Assembly (NCBI GenBank): GCA_049366815.1
Contig: JBMNCO010000009.1
Span: 1-37,159, forward strand
Length of the DNA: 37,159 nucleotides
From: CAYNYM01 sp049366815
Lineage (GTDB): Bacteria > Desulfobacterota > DSM-4660 > Desulfatiglandales > HGW-15
Direction: 5' to 3'
The notes below the pieces were generated by a model. That model was not told the DNA's origin. It did not search any database and saw only the letters and a program-made list of their open reading frames with translations. The position numbers and the translations under genes were made by a program. This document shows positions 8,346 through 16,563 of the stretch, piece by piece. How positions within the stretch are numbered: position 1 is the first letter of the stretch; every line of letters starts with the position of its first letter.

Positions 8346-9980
8346 TTATGATATGAAGCGAATCAGCGGGGGATCATAGTCCGGGACCTTCTCAAAACCC
8401 AATAGGTTCAGCAGGGTCGCGGCCACATTCGAGAGACCGGGTTTTTCCACACATGCCATCTCATAGGCACCGGAGTAGGCCGGATCAAAAAGGGCGAATG
8501 GAACGGGATTCAGCGAATGGGCCGTTCTGATCTGCTTTCGGCCCTTTTTGTCAATGGTATACATCACATCGCAATTGCCATGATCCGCTGTTATGACGGC
8601 GATGCCCTCCAGCTCTTCGATGACCGCCATGAGTTCCCCCAGACACCTGTCCACCGTTTCCACGGCTGTCACAGCGGCTTCCATCACACCTGTGTGACCC
8701 ACCATGTCTCCGTTGGCAAAATTGAGGCGCCCGAAGCGGTATTTTCCGGATCTCAGCAACTCAATGGTTTTGTCCTTGATCTCCAGGGCCCTCATCATGG
8801 GGGCCCTGTCAAACTCGATCCTGTCCGACGGGATCTCGATATAGGTCTCAAGCGCCGGATCGATATAGCCGGAGCGGTTTCCGTTCCAGAAATAGGTCAC
8901 ATGACCGAATTTCTGTGTCTCCGATATGGCGAAACTTGTCAGGCCCTCAGCGCAGAGATACTCGCTCACCGTTCGGTCTATGTCCGGGGGCATGACAAGG
9001 TAATTCGGGGGAATGTGCTGATCTCCATCATATTCCATCATTCCGGCGTAGAGGATATCCGGGAGTGGTCCTCTGTCGAACTCCGAAAAATCCTTCTCCG
9101 TAAAGGCCCTGGAGATTTCGATCGCCCGGTCGCCCCGGAAGTTGAAAAAAATAACCGCATCGCCGTCGCCTATGGGACCGACAGGCTTTCCGTCCCCGTC
9201 AACGACGACGAAGGCGTCCATATACTGATCCGTGATCGCCGGGTCTTCCGCATAAAAGGTTTTTACGGCCTCCTCGGCCGTCCTGAAAAGTCGACCCTTA
9301 CCCCGGACATGGGCATCCCACCCCCGCTTGACTACATCCCAGTCCGCATCGTAACGGTCCATGGTGACCTTCATTCGCCCTCCTCCGGAGGCGATCATGT
9401 AATCCAGCCCCTTGGTCTCAGAAATAGTCTTCAGTCTTCCCTGGGTGGGCATGATATAGTCCAATGCGGAGCGTTCTCCCACATCCCTCCCATCGAGAAG
9501 GGCATGAAGTCGTACCCGTTTGATATCCCGGTCGGCGCAATGATCCACCAAGGCAAAGAGCTGATCGATATGAGAATGGACGTTCCCATCCGAAAGGAGA
9601 CCGATAAAGTGAAGGGTCCCCCCTCTTCTGCCCCGGTCCATAATCTTTTCCCATAGTCGGGTCTCAAAGACAGTGCCCGTGCGGATCGCCCTGTTCACAA
9701 GCCTAGCCCCCTGATCAAACACCCGACCTGCTCCGAGGGCGTTATGTCCCACTTCGCTGTTACCCATATCCTCGTCAGAAGGCAGGCCCACGGCTTTCCC
9801 ATGGGCCTGGATCTGCATATAGAGTCTGGAAGCGAACAACCGGTCCATGTTGGGGGTTTCGCCCAGGTACACGGCATTGCTCTCGTCTTTTGGGCCGATA
9901 CCTATGCCGTCCATAATGACAAGAAGAACGGGCCCTTTGGGTCCGTGAAAATTCTTCAGCTTTTTTAGGCTCAATTCCAT
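8346..9980 (-). CDS. gpmI: 2,3-bisphosphoglycerate-independent phosphoglycerate mutase
   Basis: The 544-residue alkaline-phosphatase-superfamily enzyme interconverts 3- and 2-phosphoglycerate in glycolysis and gluconeogenesis. The metal and nucleophile motifs are intact: D24 in VIMDGIGIG, the phosphoserine S75 in MGNSEVGHNALGAGR, the insert domain motifs SDGNVHSHIDQL and LLDGRDVGERSAL, FFNFRGDRAIE, NFANGDMVGHTG and ITADHGNCD. Length and order match family norms (510-550). The start is supported by AGGAG 5-6 nt before the ATG. It is the first gene of the operon with the MFS transporter and FAD oxidase, behind the candidate promoter at 10015-10043. Such an operon partner is unusual for this housekeeping enzyme. 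Confidence 0.96.
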   Translation of the reverse strand: MELSLKKLKNFHGPKGPVLLVIMDGIGIGPKDESNAVYLGETPNMDRLFASRLYMQIQAHGKAVGLPSDEDMGNSEVGHNALGAGRVFDQGARLVNRAIRTGTVFETRLWEKIMDRGRRGGTLHFIGLLSDGNVHSHIDQLFALVDHCADRDIKRVRLHALLDGRDVGERSALDYIMPTQGRLKTISETKGLDYMIASGGGRMKVTMDRYDADWDVVKRGWDAHVRGKGRLFRTAEEAVKTFYAEDPAITDQYMDAFVVVDGDGKPVGPIGDGDAVIFFNFRGDRAIEISRAFTEKDFSEFDRGPLPDILYAGMMEYDGDQHIPPNYLVMPPDIDRTVSEYLCAEGLTSFAISETQKFGHVTYFWNGNRSGYIDPALETYIEIPSDRIEFDRAPMMRALEIKDKTIELLRSGKYRFGRLNFANGDMVGHTGVMEAAVTAVETVDRCLGELMAVIEELEGIAVITADHGNCDVMYTIDKKGRKQIRTAHSLNPVPFALFDPAYSGAYEMACVEKPGLSNVAATLLNLLGFEKVPDYDPPLIRFIS

Positions 9981-10014
9981 GTGTTCTCCTGCAAACCCTG
10001 TTTGAGATGGGCCA

Positions 10015-10043
10015 AGGATAATGTTTCAATGTGATCGAGTCAA
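10015..10043 (-). promoter_or_regulatory. Candidate sigma70-type promoter of the gpmI operon
   Basis: Read on the reverse strand, TTGACT (10043-10038), a 17-bp spacer and TATCCT (10020-10015) form a promoter-like pair. Transcription would start near 10008, leaving a leader of about 28 nt to the gpmI ATG, with its AGGAG inside. Confidence 0.55.
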
Positions 10044-10119
10044 GCGCGGAACCCAAGCCGTCTGATCGCAACAGGGACATCTCCAGGGGGGAGGGCGGAT
10101 CCAGAAGTGGCTTGATTTC

Positions 10120-10148
10120 TTGACACATGAAGGCCATTCCCTTATATT
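10120..10148 (+). promoter_or_regulatory. Candidate sigma70-type promoter of the radical SAM gene
   Basis: TTGACA (10120-10125), a 17-bp spacer and TATATT (10143-10148) fit consensus at 11 of 12 positions. The expected start is near 10155. No other gene follows before the radical SAM gene at 10639, so the transcript would carry a leader of about 480 nt. It is back to back with the gpmI promoter. Confidence 0.6.
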
Positions 10149-10152
10149 TTTT

Positions 10153-10168
10153 GTGAACGAGCGCTCAC
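10153..10168. promoter_or_regulatory. Possible operator palindrome overlapping the start of transcription
   Basis: The 16-bp sequence GTGAACGAGCGCTCAC is palindromic at 6 of 8 base pairs (GTGA...TCAC with an inner CG...CG). It sits 4 bp downstream of the -10 hexamer, where a repressor of the TetR or GntR kind would block initiation. No regulator gene of that kind is in the window, so this is a positional inference. Confidence 0.35.
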
Positions 10169-10638
10169 CCGCAAATGAGCCCTCCCGTATTCGCGCCAAC
10201 AGCCGGCAGCGATCAGGTCTCAACAAAAGCCATGGAGAGAGGAGGCATGAGGTTGAGCGCCGGATGCCGACCACAGACCGCTCAATCCAAAAATCACGTG
10301 TTTCTGAATGGAAACGGACGGGTCGGTCCGTGCTGATGATCTGCCCAAATCCGTCACCTCTGCGCAAAGGGCATTTGGCGGATAATGTATGGAATCAAAC
10401 TGCAGAATGCCTGCCGTCCGGTTTTTCTGTGGGGAGCGTCGGGATGCTCTTTGGAAAACTGTCCCTGATCCTTCTCCAATGGATCCGTTAAAATGTAGAG
10501 ATCTTATCACAGATATCCGGCGGAAAAAGCTGCTTATCCTGCAGATTCGTGATCATTGTATCTTTTTCCCCAAGTTTTCTCACCGGGACCTTCCCGATTC
10601 GATGCGGAAGTTCCACCACCCACTGGAAAGGGATAAAC
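10169..10638 (+). other. Long untranslated leader before the radical SAM gene
   Basis: No convincing gene lies in this 470-nt stretch. A 29-codon ORF starts with ATG at 10247 and ends with TGA at 10336. Its AGGAGG (10240-10245) is too close to that ATG but well placed for the in-frame TTG at 10253, so a leader peptide is possible but weakly supported. CCAAAT near 10349 and ATTTGG near 10374 could pair. I recognise no riboswitch. Confidence 0.3.
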
Positions 10639-12438
10639 ATGGAAAGGATGAAAATTAGAACACGGTTGCTCAAGCTCTTGGATCTCGCGCCGTCGCTGAA
10701 GGAAATCCTTCTTTCCTCAGAAACACTCGAAAAAAAACGGGGCGATATTCGACACTTCCTGGCCAATATGAGCCATCTCAGTTTTGAAGACGATCCCTCT
10801 ATACCCCCACTGGAATGGATCCTTTCACGGGATGCTGTCAATGTTTTTGGGAACATACTTTCCACCAGAAATGAACGCCTGGCCGGATACAGTCTTCTCA
10901 AGTATCTGGATGATCTGATCAACCGCCCGGACCATCGTGGTCTACCCAGGCCTTCGTCGGGCTTCTTCGCGGAACTCGAGCACCTCCTCAGGGGGATCAT
11001 GGGCAAGGCGGGGATCTATTCCGACAAGGCCCCCACCTTCCCAAAATACCAGGGACCACGAGCCGCCAGGCTGAGATCGACGGACCTCTCCCGCATGATG
11101 CGCGCAGCCGACAAATTCATGAACCGCTATCCCTGCGGACTGGACGAGGACGTGATCCGACGCCGCAGCCTCAATAAGTCTCGAATCTTAGAATATTTCA
11201 GGGCCACGGAGCTCGAATGGGAGGAATGGACGTGGCACACGCAGCATATCATCCGCAATGCGGATACGTTGGCATCCCTGGTGCAGCTGACCGATGAGGA
11301 ATACGAAGCGGTGAAGCTGGCGCGACAATACCGCATACCCTTCGGTATTACGCCTTATTATCTCTCACTCCTGGACTATAGGCCGGGCAGAGAGCGGGAC
11401 GCCGCCGTGCGGGCCCAGGTCATCCCCAGCCTCAACTATGTATCCAAAATGAAGGAGCTTCGCGATCGTTCAGAGCGATCCATGGATTTCATGCTGGAGC
11501 GTGATACATCCCCCATCGAAGGAATCACGAGACGTTATCCGGCCATCGTCATTCTCAAGCCGATCTTGACCTGTCCACAGATTTGCGTGTACTGCCAACG
11601 CAACTGGGAAATCGAGGACGTTTACTCACAGGACGCCGCCATCGGCAGGAAAAAACTGGACAGGGCGATTCAATGGATCGCGGACACGTCCGAGATCTCC
11701 GAAGTGCTGGTCACCGGCGGCGATCCCTTCCTCTTATCCGATGCGGCGCTGGAAAACCTGCTCTTCAGGCTTTCCAGTATAGATCACGTAGAAAGGATCC
11801 GGATCGGCACCCGCACCCCTGTCACCCTGCCCCAGCGCATCACGGACGCACTGGTGCGTGACATCAACCACTTCCACAATCCCGGGAAGCGGGAGGTGAT
11901 TATCGTAACACACATTGAACATCCCTATGAGATCACCCCCCAATCGCTGGACGCGGTGCAGAGGTTCCGCCGCTATGGCATGGAAGTCTACAACCAATTG
12001 GTCTACACATTCTATAACTCCCGCAAGTTTGAGGCGGCCTTTTTGCGCCACAAGCTGCGTCTGATAGGGGTAACCCCGTACTATACCTTCAACACCAAAG
12101 GGAAAGAGGAGACCGACGACTACCGGGTCCCCATCGCGCGTCTGCTGCAGGAGCAGCATGAAGAGGCGCGCCTCTTGCCGGGAACGGTGCGCACCGACGA
12201 AATCGTCTTCAACGTTCCGGGACTGGGGAAGAACTATCTCCGTGCCCGCCAGCACCATGATATGATCTCCATCCTGCCGGATGGCCGAAGGATCTATGAA
12301 TTCCATCCTTGGGAAAAGAGGCTCGAGCTGGTGGATACCTATGTCCATACGGACGTCCCCATCTACGAATATCTCAAAAGGCTGAAAGATGCCGGCGAAG
12401 ACCCCTCGGATTACAAATCGATCTGGTATTATTACTGA
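10639..12438 (+). CDS. KamA-family radical SAM protein (lysine/glutamate 2,3-aminomutase-like), long form
   Basis: The 599-residue protein contains a radical SAM domain with C312-x3-C316-x2-C319 (CPQICVYCQ) binding the 4Fe-4S cluster, followed by EVLVTGGDPFLLSD, a family motif. K531 in VPGLGKNY matches the PLP-lysine position of lysine 2,3-aminomutase (PGGGGK); the C-to-K distance of 212 residues is near that of the clostridial enzyme. Roughly 190 extra N-terminal residues distinguish it from classical KamA (about 416). It probably moves an amino group on an amino acid using SAM and PLP; the substrate is not predictable. The frame opens at 10549, but the ATG at 10639 has AAAGGG 6 nt upstream. 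It is monocistronic and convergent with prfC; no acetyltransferase (ablB) is beside it, so an N-epsilon-acetyl-beta-lysine role is not supported. Confidence 0.85.
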   Translation: MERMKIRTRLLKLLDLAPSLKEILLSSETLEKKRGDIRHFLANMSHLSFEDDPSIPPLEWILSRDAVNVFGNILSTRNERLAGYSLLKYLDDLINRPDHRGLPRPSSGFFAELEHLLRGIMGKAGIYSDKAPTFPKYQGPRAARLRSTDLSRMMRAADKFMNRYPCGLDEDVIRRRSLNKSRILEYFRATELEWEEWTWHTQHIIRNADTLASLVQLTDEEYEAVKLARQYRIPFGITPYYLSLLDYRPGRERDAAVRAQVIPSLNYVSKMKELRDRSERSMDFMLERDTSPIEGITRRYPAIVILKPILTCPQICVYCQRNWEIEDVYSQDAAIGRKKLDRAIQWIADTSEISEVLVTGGDPFLLSDAALENLLFRLSSIDHVERIRIGTRTPVTLPQRITDALVRDINHFHNPGKREVIIVTHIEHPYEITPQSLDAVQRFRRYGMEVYNQLVYTFYNSRKFEAAFLRHKLRLIGVTPYYTFNTKGKEETDDYRVPIARLLQEQHEEARLLPGTVRTDEIVFNVPGLGKNYLRARQHHDMISILPDGRRIYEFHPWEKRLELVDTYVHTDVPIYEYLKRLKDAGEDPSDYKSIWYYY

Positions 12439-12484
12439 ACACGCCTGTCCGCAATTGAATTTTCCGCTATGAACAACCTGAAAA

Positions 12485-14092
12485 TCAACTCCGTTCCCGT
12501 GTCTTGTAGAACACGATTTCCGGCCATTCTTCCATTGCAATCTCAAGACGCCATTCGCTCGGTGCCAAAAAGGCGAGATGTCCTTCGGCGTCGCGGGCGA
12601 GGTATCCGAAGTTGTTTTTCTCGAATTCCTTGAGACGAGTGCGATCCTCGCATCCGACCCACCGGGCGACCACACATTCCGCAGGTTCGTAGAAGGTTTC
12701 GGCGCCGTATTCGTGCATCAGCCGCTCCGAAGTCACGTCAAACTGGAGGGCGCCCACCGCTCCCAGGATGTACTCACTTGTCCTCAATGGCCGGAATACC
12801 TGGGCCGCCCCTTCTTCGGCCAGTTGGACCAGTCCTTTTTGCAGTTGCTTGGATTTCAGAGGATTCTTCAACCGTATTCGACGGAAGTGCTCCGGTGCAA
12901 AGTTGGGAATGCCGGTAAACTTCAGCGGTTCCTTTTCAGTGAACGTGTCTCCGATCTTGATCGTGCCGTGATTGTGAATCCCGATAATGTCCCCCGGGTA
13001 GGCCTCTTCGACGTTTTCCCGGTCCTGGGCCAGAAATATGGTTGCATTGGCAACGGCCATTTCTTTACCGATCCGGTGATGAAACATCCTCATCCCGCGC
13101 TGGAATTTCCCGGAGCATACGCGCAGAAAGGCGATGCGATCACGATGACCGGGATCCATGTTCGCCTGAATCTTGAAAACAAAGCCCGAGAAGGACTCCT
13201 CATAGGGCGACACATCCCGGGTCAGCGTCGGCCGCGAAGTCGGGGCCGGAGCCATTTCCACGAAGGCGTCGAGGAGCTCTTTCACCCCGAAATTATTGAT
13301 GGCACTGCCAAAAAAGACAGGCGTCTGATTTCCCTTCAGGTAGTGCTGCAATTCAAATGGGTTGGCTGCGCCGTCCAGCAATTCCACGTCGTCCCGCAGT
13401 TCAACGGCCTGGGTGCCCAGCCATTGATCAAGACGGGGATCGGCAAGGTCGTGGATTAGGACGCCCTCCCGGGGCTTGCTTTTCTCACCCGGGGTGAAAA
13501 GATGCAATTCATGCCGGTACCGGTTGTACACCCCCTTAAAGGATTTCCCCATGCCGATGGGCCAGGACATGGGAACGCATTCAATCTGCAGTTTATCTTC
13601 GATATCGGCGAGAACCTCCAGCGGCGGCAGGCCGTCCCGGTCCAGCTTGTTGATAAAGGTCATGATGGGTGTGTTTCGCATCCTGCAGACCTCCATCAGT
13701 TTTTCCGTCTGGGGCTCGACTCCCTTCCCACTGTCTATGACCATGAGAGCACTGTCCACAGCGGTCAGCACCCGATAAGTGTCTTCCGAGAAGTCCTGAT
13801 GCCCGGGTGTATCCAGCAGATTAATTTCATAATCCCGGTAGTTGAATTTCATGGCAGAGGTCGTAACGGAGATACCCCGTTCCTTCTCAATGTTCATCCA
13901 GTCGCTGGTCGCGTGACGTGCGGCCTTTCGGGCCTTGATTGCCCCGGCCTGCTGGATAGCCCCTCCGAAAAGCAACAATTTTTCTGTCAGCGTGGTTTTG
14001 CCGGCATCAGGATGACTGATAATCCCAAAATTCCGGCGCCGCTCTATTTCCCGTCTACGCCATTTATCCACTTTGAAAATCCTATACAACAT
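12485..14092 (-). CDS. prfC: Peptide chain release factor 3 (RF3)
   Basis: This translational GTPase recycles RF1/RF2 from the ribosome after termination. From the ATG at 14092 it is 535 residues (E. coli RF3 is 529). The GTPase motifs are G1 SHPDAGKTTLTEK (26-38), the switch I region GISVTTSAMKF, G3 DTPGHQDFSEDTYR and G4 NKLDRDG. The C-terminal RF3 domain includes VGALQFDVTSERLMHEYGAE. The frame runs up to a TTG at 14164, but that codon lies inside the promoter at 14144-14171, so it cannot be the start. Candidates are the ATG at 14092 or the GTG at 14071, the latter with AGGA 8 nt upstream. It is convergent with the radical SAM gene, 46 nt apart. Confidence 0.95.
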   Translation of the reverse strand: MLYRIFKVDKWRRREIERRRNFGIISHPDAGKTTLTEKLLLFGGAIQQAGAIKARKAARHATSDWMNIEKERGISVTTSAMKFNYRDYEINLLDTPGHQDFSEDTYRVLTAVDSALMVIDSGKGVEPQTEKLMEVCRMRNTPIMTFINKLDRDGLPPLEVLADIEDKLQIECVPMSWPIGMGKSFKGVYNRYRHELHLFTPGEKSKPREGVLIHDLADPRLDQWLGTQAVELRDDVELLDGAANPFELQHYLKGNQTPVFFGSAINNFGVKELLDAFVEMAPAPTSRPTLTRDVSPYEESFSGFVFKIQANMDPGHRDRIAFLRVCSGKFQRGMRMFHHRIGKEMAVANATIFLAQDRENVEEAYPGDIIGIHNHGTIKIGDTFTEKEPLKFTGIPNFAPEHFRRIRLKNPLKSKQLQKGLVQLAEEGAAQVFRPLRTSEYILGAVGALQFDVTSERLMHEYGAETFYEPAECVVARWVGCEDRTRLKEFEKNNFGYLARDAEGHLAFLAPSEWRLEIAMEEWPEIVFYKTRERS

Positions 14093-14102
14093 TTTTTTGA
14101 AC

Positions 14103-14127
14103 AAAAAACCGGGCACTGATAGCCCGG
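14103..14127 (-). terminator. Terminator-like hairpin in the prfC leader (possible attenuator)
   Basis: On the reverse strand a perfect 6-bp GC stem (CCGGGC/GCCCGG), a 7-nt loop and six T (14108-14103) form a textbook intrinsic terminator. It lies between the prfC promoter and its start codon, about 10 nt after the expected transcription start. It could attenuate prfC or act as a 5' stabilising hairpin. Confidence 0.5.
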
Positions 14128-14143
14128 CTTCAACCTGATTTCT

Positions 14144-14171
14144 ATTATAATGTTTTAACTGCAAAGGTCAA
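14144..14171 (-). promoter_or_regulatory. Sigma70-type promoter of prfC
   Basis: On the reverse strand TTGACC (14171-14166), a 16-bp spacer and a perfect TATAAT (14149-14144) predict a start near 14137. It decides the prfC start, because the upstream TTG of the open frame falls in its spacer. Confidence 0.6.
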
Positions 14172-14530
14172 CAGAGATCATCAGGCAATTCTGTGTTCCG
14201 GCACCCTTCCGCCTGTGCGTCAGGCAGGAAACAAGCAAAAATCTTCGGGAGACAATGGGCTGCGTTCCCGGCTTCAGGGCATAATTTATTCATGAACTTT
14301 TCGCAAACACAGACATCCGGATTTCACTGAGGCCGGATGGGATGATGGACTTGCTTCAGGCACCCATGGGATCTGGTCATGGCTGCAAAAGGAAATTTTC
14401 CCCCTCCGGGCGAGGGCAGACTTTTTTCTTCACTACCAGCCTCCCACCCAGCATATTCCGCGTCCATTTTTTTGTTGCAACTTCCCAGAACGGTTGTTAG
14501 TAACACGAAAGGTAACTACTCAGCTAGATA
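14172..14530. other. Gene-free spacer upstream of prfC
   Basis: No supported gene is seen. A 5-bp hairpin (CCCTC/GAGGG, 14402-14416) followed 5 nt later by six T (14422-14427) resembles a weak forward terminator, but no forward gene precedes it. Confidence 0.3.
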
Positions 14531-14532
14531 GA

Positions 14533-14860
14533 CTGTAGGCATTTAGGCTGTGAGGTGTCGCAGGAAGGGAACATGCGTGATCATAGGAAACTCAGAGCGT
14601 TTGAATCGGCTGATGAAGTGGACCTTCTGATCTATCGTGAGAGTCAGGCCGAGTATCTCCGATTTCTTGAAACCGCGTTTGGCTCCTTCAGGGGCTTGCA
14701 CGACCAGCTTGGCCTGTCAAAGCGGCTGGGGTATTCTTATGAACGTGAAATTTCTACCTGTGAATCAAAATTTGTGGAAACCGCGTAGGTTTCAGGCGCC
14801 CTGCTTCGATCAATGCGCGGATAGCGAAGGGTTCGGAGACTGATAGCCTTTAGCCTACAG
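14533..14860. repeat. Inverted repeats flanking the broken S23 gene
   Basis: CTGTAGGC...AGGCTG at 14533-14550 is matched in inverse orientation by AGCCTTTAGCCTACAG at 14845-14860; the 8-bp core CTGTAGGC/GCCTACAG is perfect. The right side carries three AGCCT units (14845-14863). The pair brackets the four-helix-bundle gene remnant, leaving 12-80 nt on either side. Confidence 0.5.
14573..14788 (+). pseudogene. Four-helix bundle protein (S23 / 23S rRNA intervening-sequence protein family) with internal deletion
   Basis: The 71-residue frame starts MRDHRKLRAFESADEVDLLIYR, the usual first helix of S23-family proteins (about 115-125 residues), then jumps to SQAEYLRFLETAFGSFRGL, the usual third helix. 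About 35 residues, including the second helix and the serine-rich loop normally between them, are missing in frame. The family-typical LGLSKRLGY follows, after which the C-terminus looks unrelated, suggesting a frameshift near the end. Family members are small homopentameric bundles encoded in 23S rRNA intervening sequences or free in genomes; some relatives (Avd) serve diversity-generating retroelements. No reverse transcriptase or rRNA is nearby. AAGGG a few nt before the ATG is a good SD, so the shortened protein may still be made. The reading as a deletion relies on my memory of the family consensus. Confidence 0.65.
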
Positions 14861-14866
14861 CCTAAC

Positions 14867-15093
14867 CAACCTGAACAGTTACAACGAATGTTCACATGAT
14901 GTTTGCTGTTGAGCTCCTGAGTCCTTCAACCGAAGGGAGCGGGACCTTCATTGGTGAAGGCGTCTCACTGCAGGGACATGGAAAAGGCATCCCGGCGTCT
15001 TCCGCGCAGGCAAAAAATCTCCGCTTATCGGTGATTCCGCTGCACAATGAAGGGTGGTGGACTTACCAACGGATAGAAATCAGGTGTTTGAGC
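14867..15093 (+). other. Spacer with two tandem small hairpins before the acyl-CoA synthetase gene
   Basis: The downstream coding frame is open from 14896, but these extra residues do not resemble the family. Two adjacent hairpins occur at 14923-14936 (CCTTC/GAAGG, loop AACC) and 14945-14960 (CCTTCA/TGAAGG, loop TTGG), without T-tracts. They may be leader structure or chance. Confidence 0.3.
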
Positions 15094-16563
15094 ATGTTCA
15101 AAATAAAAAACGCCATAAAGGATGACCCACTCTATCCCATTATAAACCCGCGGCACCTTGTCCTTTTCGGCGCTTCAAACCGGCCGGATTCAATGGGAAC
15201 CAACCATCTCTACTCTCTCCTCGAACACGGTTTTGAAGGTCCTGTTTACCCGGTCCATCCTAAAGAAGACCAGATCATGGGGCTCAAGGTTTACCGGAGC
15301 GTGCAGGCTCTTCCGGTCGTCCCCGACCTTGCCCTGATCGTGCTTCCCACCCACGCTGTTATAAAAGTACTTGAGGAATGCGGTGAGGCCGGCATCAGAC
15401 ACGCCATTATCGTATCGGGAGGTTTCCGAGAGGTGGGCGGCGACGGCGTCACTCTTGAAAAACGGCTCGTAGAGACGGCCGCCAAATACGGCATCCGCAT
15501 ATTGGGCCCGAACTGTATCGGCGTGTCCAACCCCCATCACAAGCTTAATACGACTTTCTTTCAATTCGACGGCATGCCGGGCTCAATTGGTCTTGCCTCC
15601 CAGAGCGGGAGTTTTGTAACGCAGATGTTCCACCATCTGGCGACATTTGGAATGGGTTTCAGTACGGCCATCAGTGTCGGCAATGAGGCCAATACGGATA
15701 TCATCGATGCCATGGCCTATCTCGCGGCCTGCCCCCGGACCCGAGTCATAGCCCTCTATGTGGAGGGCATTAACCGTGGAAGGACCTTTCTGGAAGCAGC
15801 CAGGGCCATTGTTCCCCATAAACCGGTCGTGGTCTTTTACAGCGGGGGCTCCGAAGAGGGCAGGCGCGCAAGTTATTCCCACACCGGGGCCATGGCCGGT
15901 TCGGATCAAATTTATGACGGTGTTTTTCGTCAGAGTGGTGTAATCCGGGCAAACTCCATCACAGAACTGTTCGACTTCTGCTGGGTCCTGGGTTCCCAGC
16001 CCAGGGCGAGGGGAACCAGGGTGGTGATTGAAACGCAGTCAGGTGGCCCCGGTGCGGCCGCGGCCGACGCCTGTGGCAGATTCGGGCTTCAACTGCCCTC
16101 TCTTTCCTCGGAAACAGTCGAAAAATTGACCTCGATCGTTCCCCACACCGGAAGTGTTTCCAACCCCGTAGATATGACTTTTTTCAGGGAATTGAGCCAC
16201 TATTTCCATGACCTTCCCAAAATTTTGCTCGAGGATAAGGAGGTCGATATGATGGTGATCTACTTCCTTCTGCCCACCCAGGTGGTGGAACAGACCTTGA
16301 GCCGCACGGGTCTTCCCAGAGAAAAGATTCAGGTTGAAAGCCACAGGTTGATCGATGACCAGGCCGAATCCGTGGCGCGTGTGGCCGCATCCGCCGGAAA
16401 ACCCCTTGTGGGCTATACCTTCCGGGGTTTCGGCGAAAGCCTCATAAAGGGCTTGGTGGACAGGGGTGTGCCCGTATTCCCTGATCCTCAACGGGCCGTT
16501 CGGGCCCTCAAGGCCCTGGTGGATTACACCCGTGCAAAAGACAGGATTCTATCCCTCCGCTGA
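15094..16563 (+). CDS. NDP-forming acyl-CoA synthetase alpha subunit (CoA-binding/succinyl-CoA ligase-like), no ATP-grasp domain
   Basis: The 489-residue protein opens with a CoA-binding Rossmann domain (about 15-110, LVLFGASNRPDSMGTNHL), followed by a succinyl-CoA-ligase-like domain (about 150-290) with GLASQSGSFVTQM and ISVGNEANTDIIDAMAYL. H263 in SYSHTGAMAG is the phosphohistidine that carries phosphate between acyl-CoA and ADP/ATP. A third domain (about 300-430) follows. In ADP-forming acetyl-CoA synthetases this alpha part works with an ATP-grasp beta part, fused or separate. Neither is present here, so a partner must be encoded elsewhere or the role is different. The start at 15094 is chosen from domain alignment; its SD (AGGTG) is weak and the frame is open from 14896. 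The stop touches that of the convergent LUD gene with no gap. Confidence 0.85.
   Translation: MFKIKNAIKDDPLYPIINPRHLVLFGASNRPDSMGTNHLYSLLEHGFEGPVYPVHPKEDQIMGLKVYRSVQALPVVPDLALIVLPTHAVIKVLEECGEAGIRHAIIVSGGFREVGGDGVTLEKRLVETAAKYGIRILGPNCIGVSNPHHKLNTTFFQFDGMPGSIGLASQSGSFVTQMFHHLATFGMGFSTAISVGNEANTDIIDAMAYLAACPRTRVIALYVEGINRGRTFLEAARAIVPHKPVVVFYSGGSEEGRRASYSHTGAMAGSDQIYDGVFRQSGVIRANSITELFDFCWVLGSQPRARGTRVVIETQSGGPGAAAADACGRFGLQLPSLSSETVEKLTSIVPHTGSVSNPVDMTFFRELSHYFHDLPKILLEDKEVDMMVIYFLLPTQVVEQTLSRTGLPREKIQVESHRLIDDQAESVARVAASAGKPLVGYTFRGFGESLIKGLVDRGVPVFPDPQRAVRALKALVDYTRAKDRILSLR

Noticed and set aside
10120..10491. 123-residue frame upstream of the radical SAM gene
   Set aside because: It begins inside the -35 element of a promoter, lacks an SD and has no protein-like pattern.
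14093..14164. 24 extra N-terminal residues of RF3
   Set aside because: The region holds the promoter and the terminator-like hairpin; RF3 proteins do not have this extension.
14402..14427. CCCTC/GAGGG hairpin with T6 as a terminator
   Set aside because: The stem is short and separated from the T-run, and no forward gene precedes it.
14573..14788. Diversity-generating retroelement accessory (Avd-like) system
   Set aside because: No reverse transcriptase, template/variable repeat or target gene was seen nearby; the fold match alone is not enough.
14896..15093. 66-residue extension of the acyl-CoA synthetase alpha subunit
   Set aside because: It has no family similarity and no SD at 14896; the CoA-binding domain begins just after 15094.
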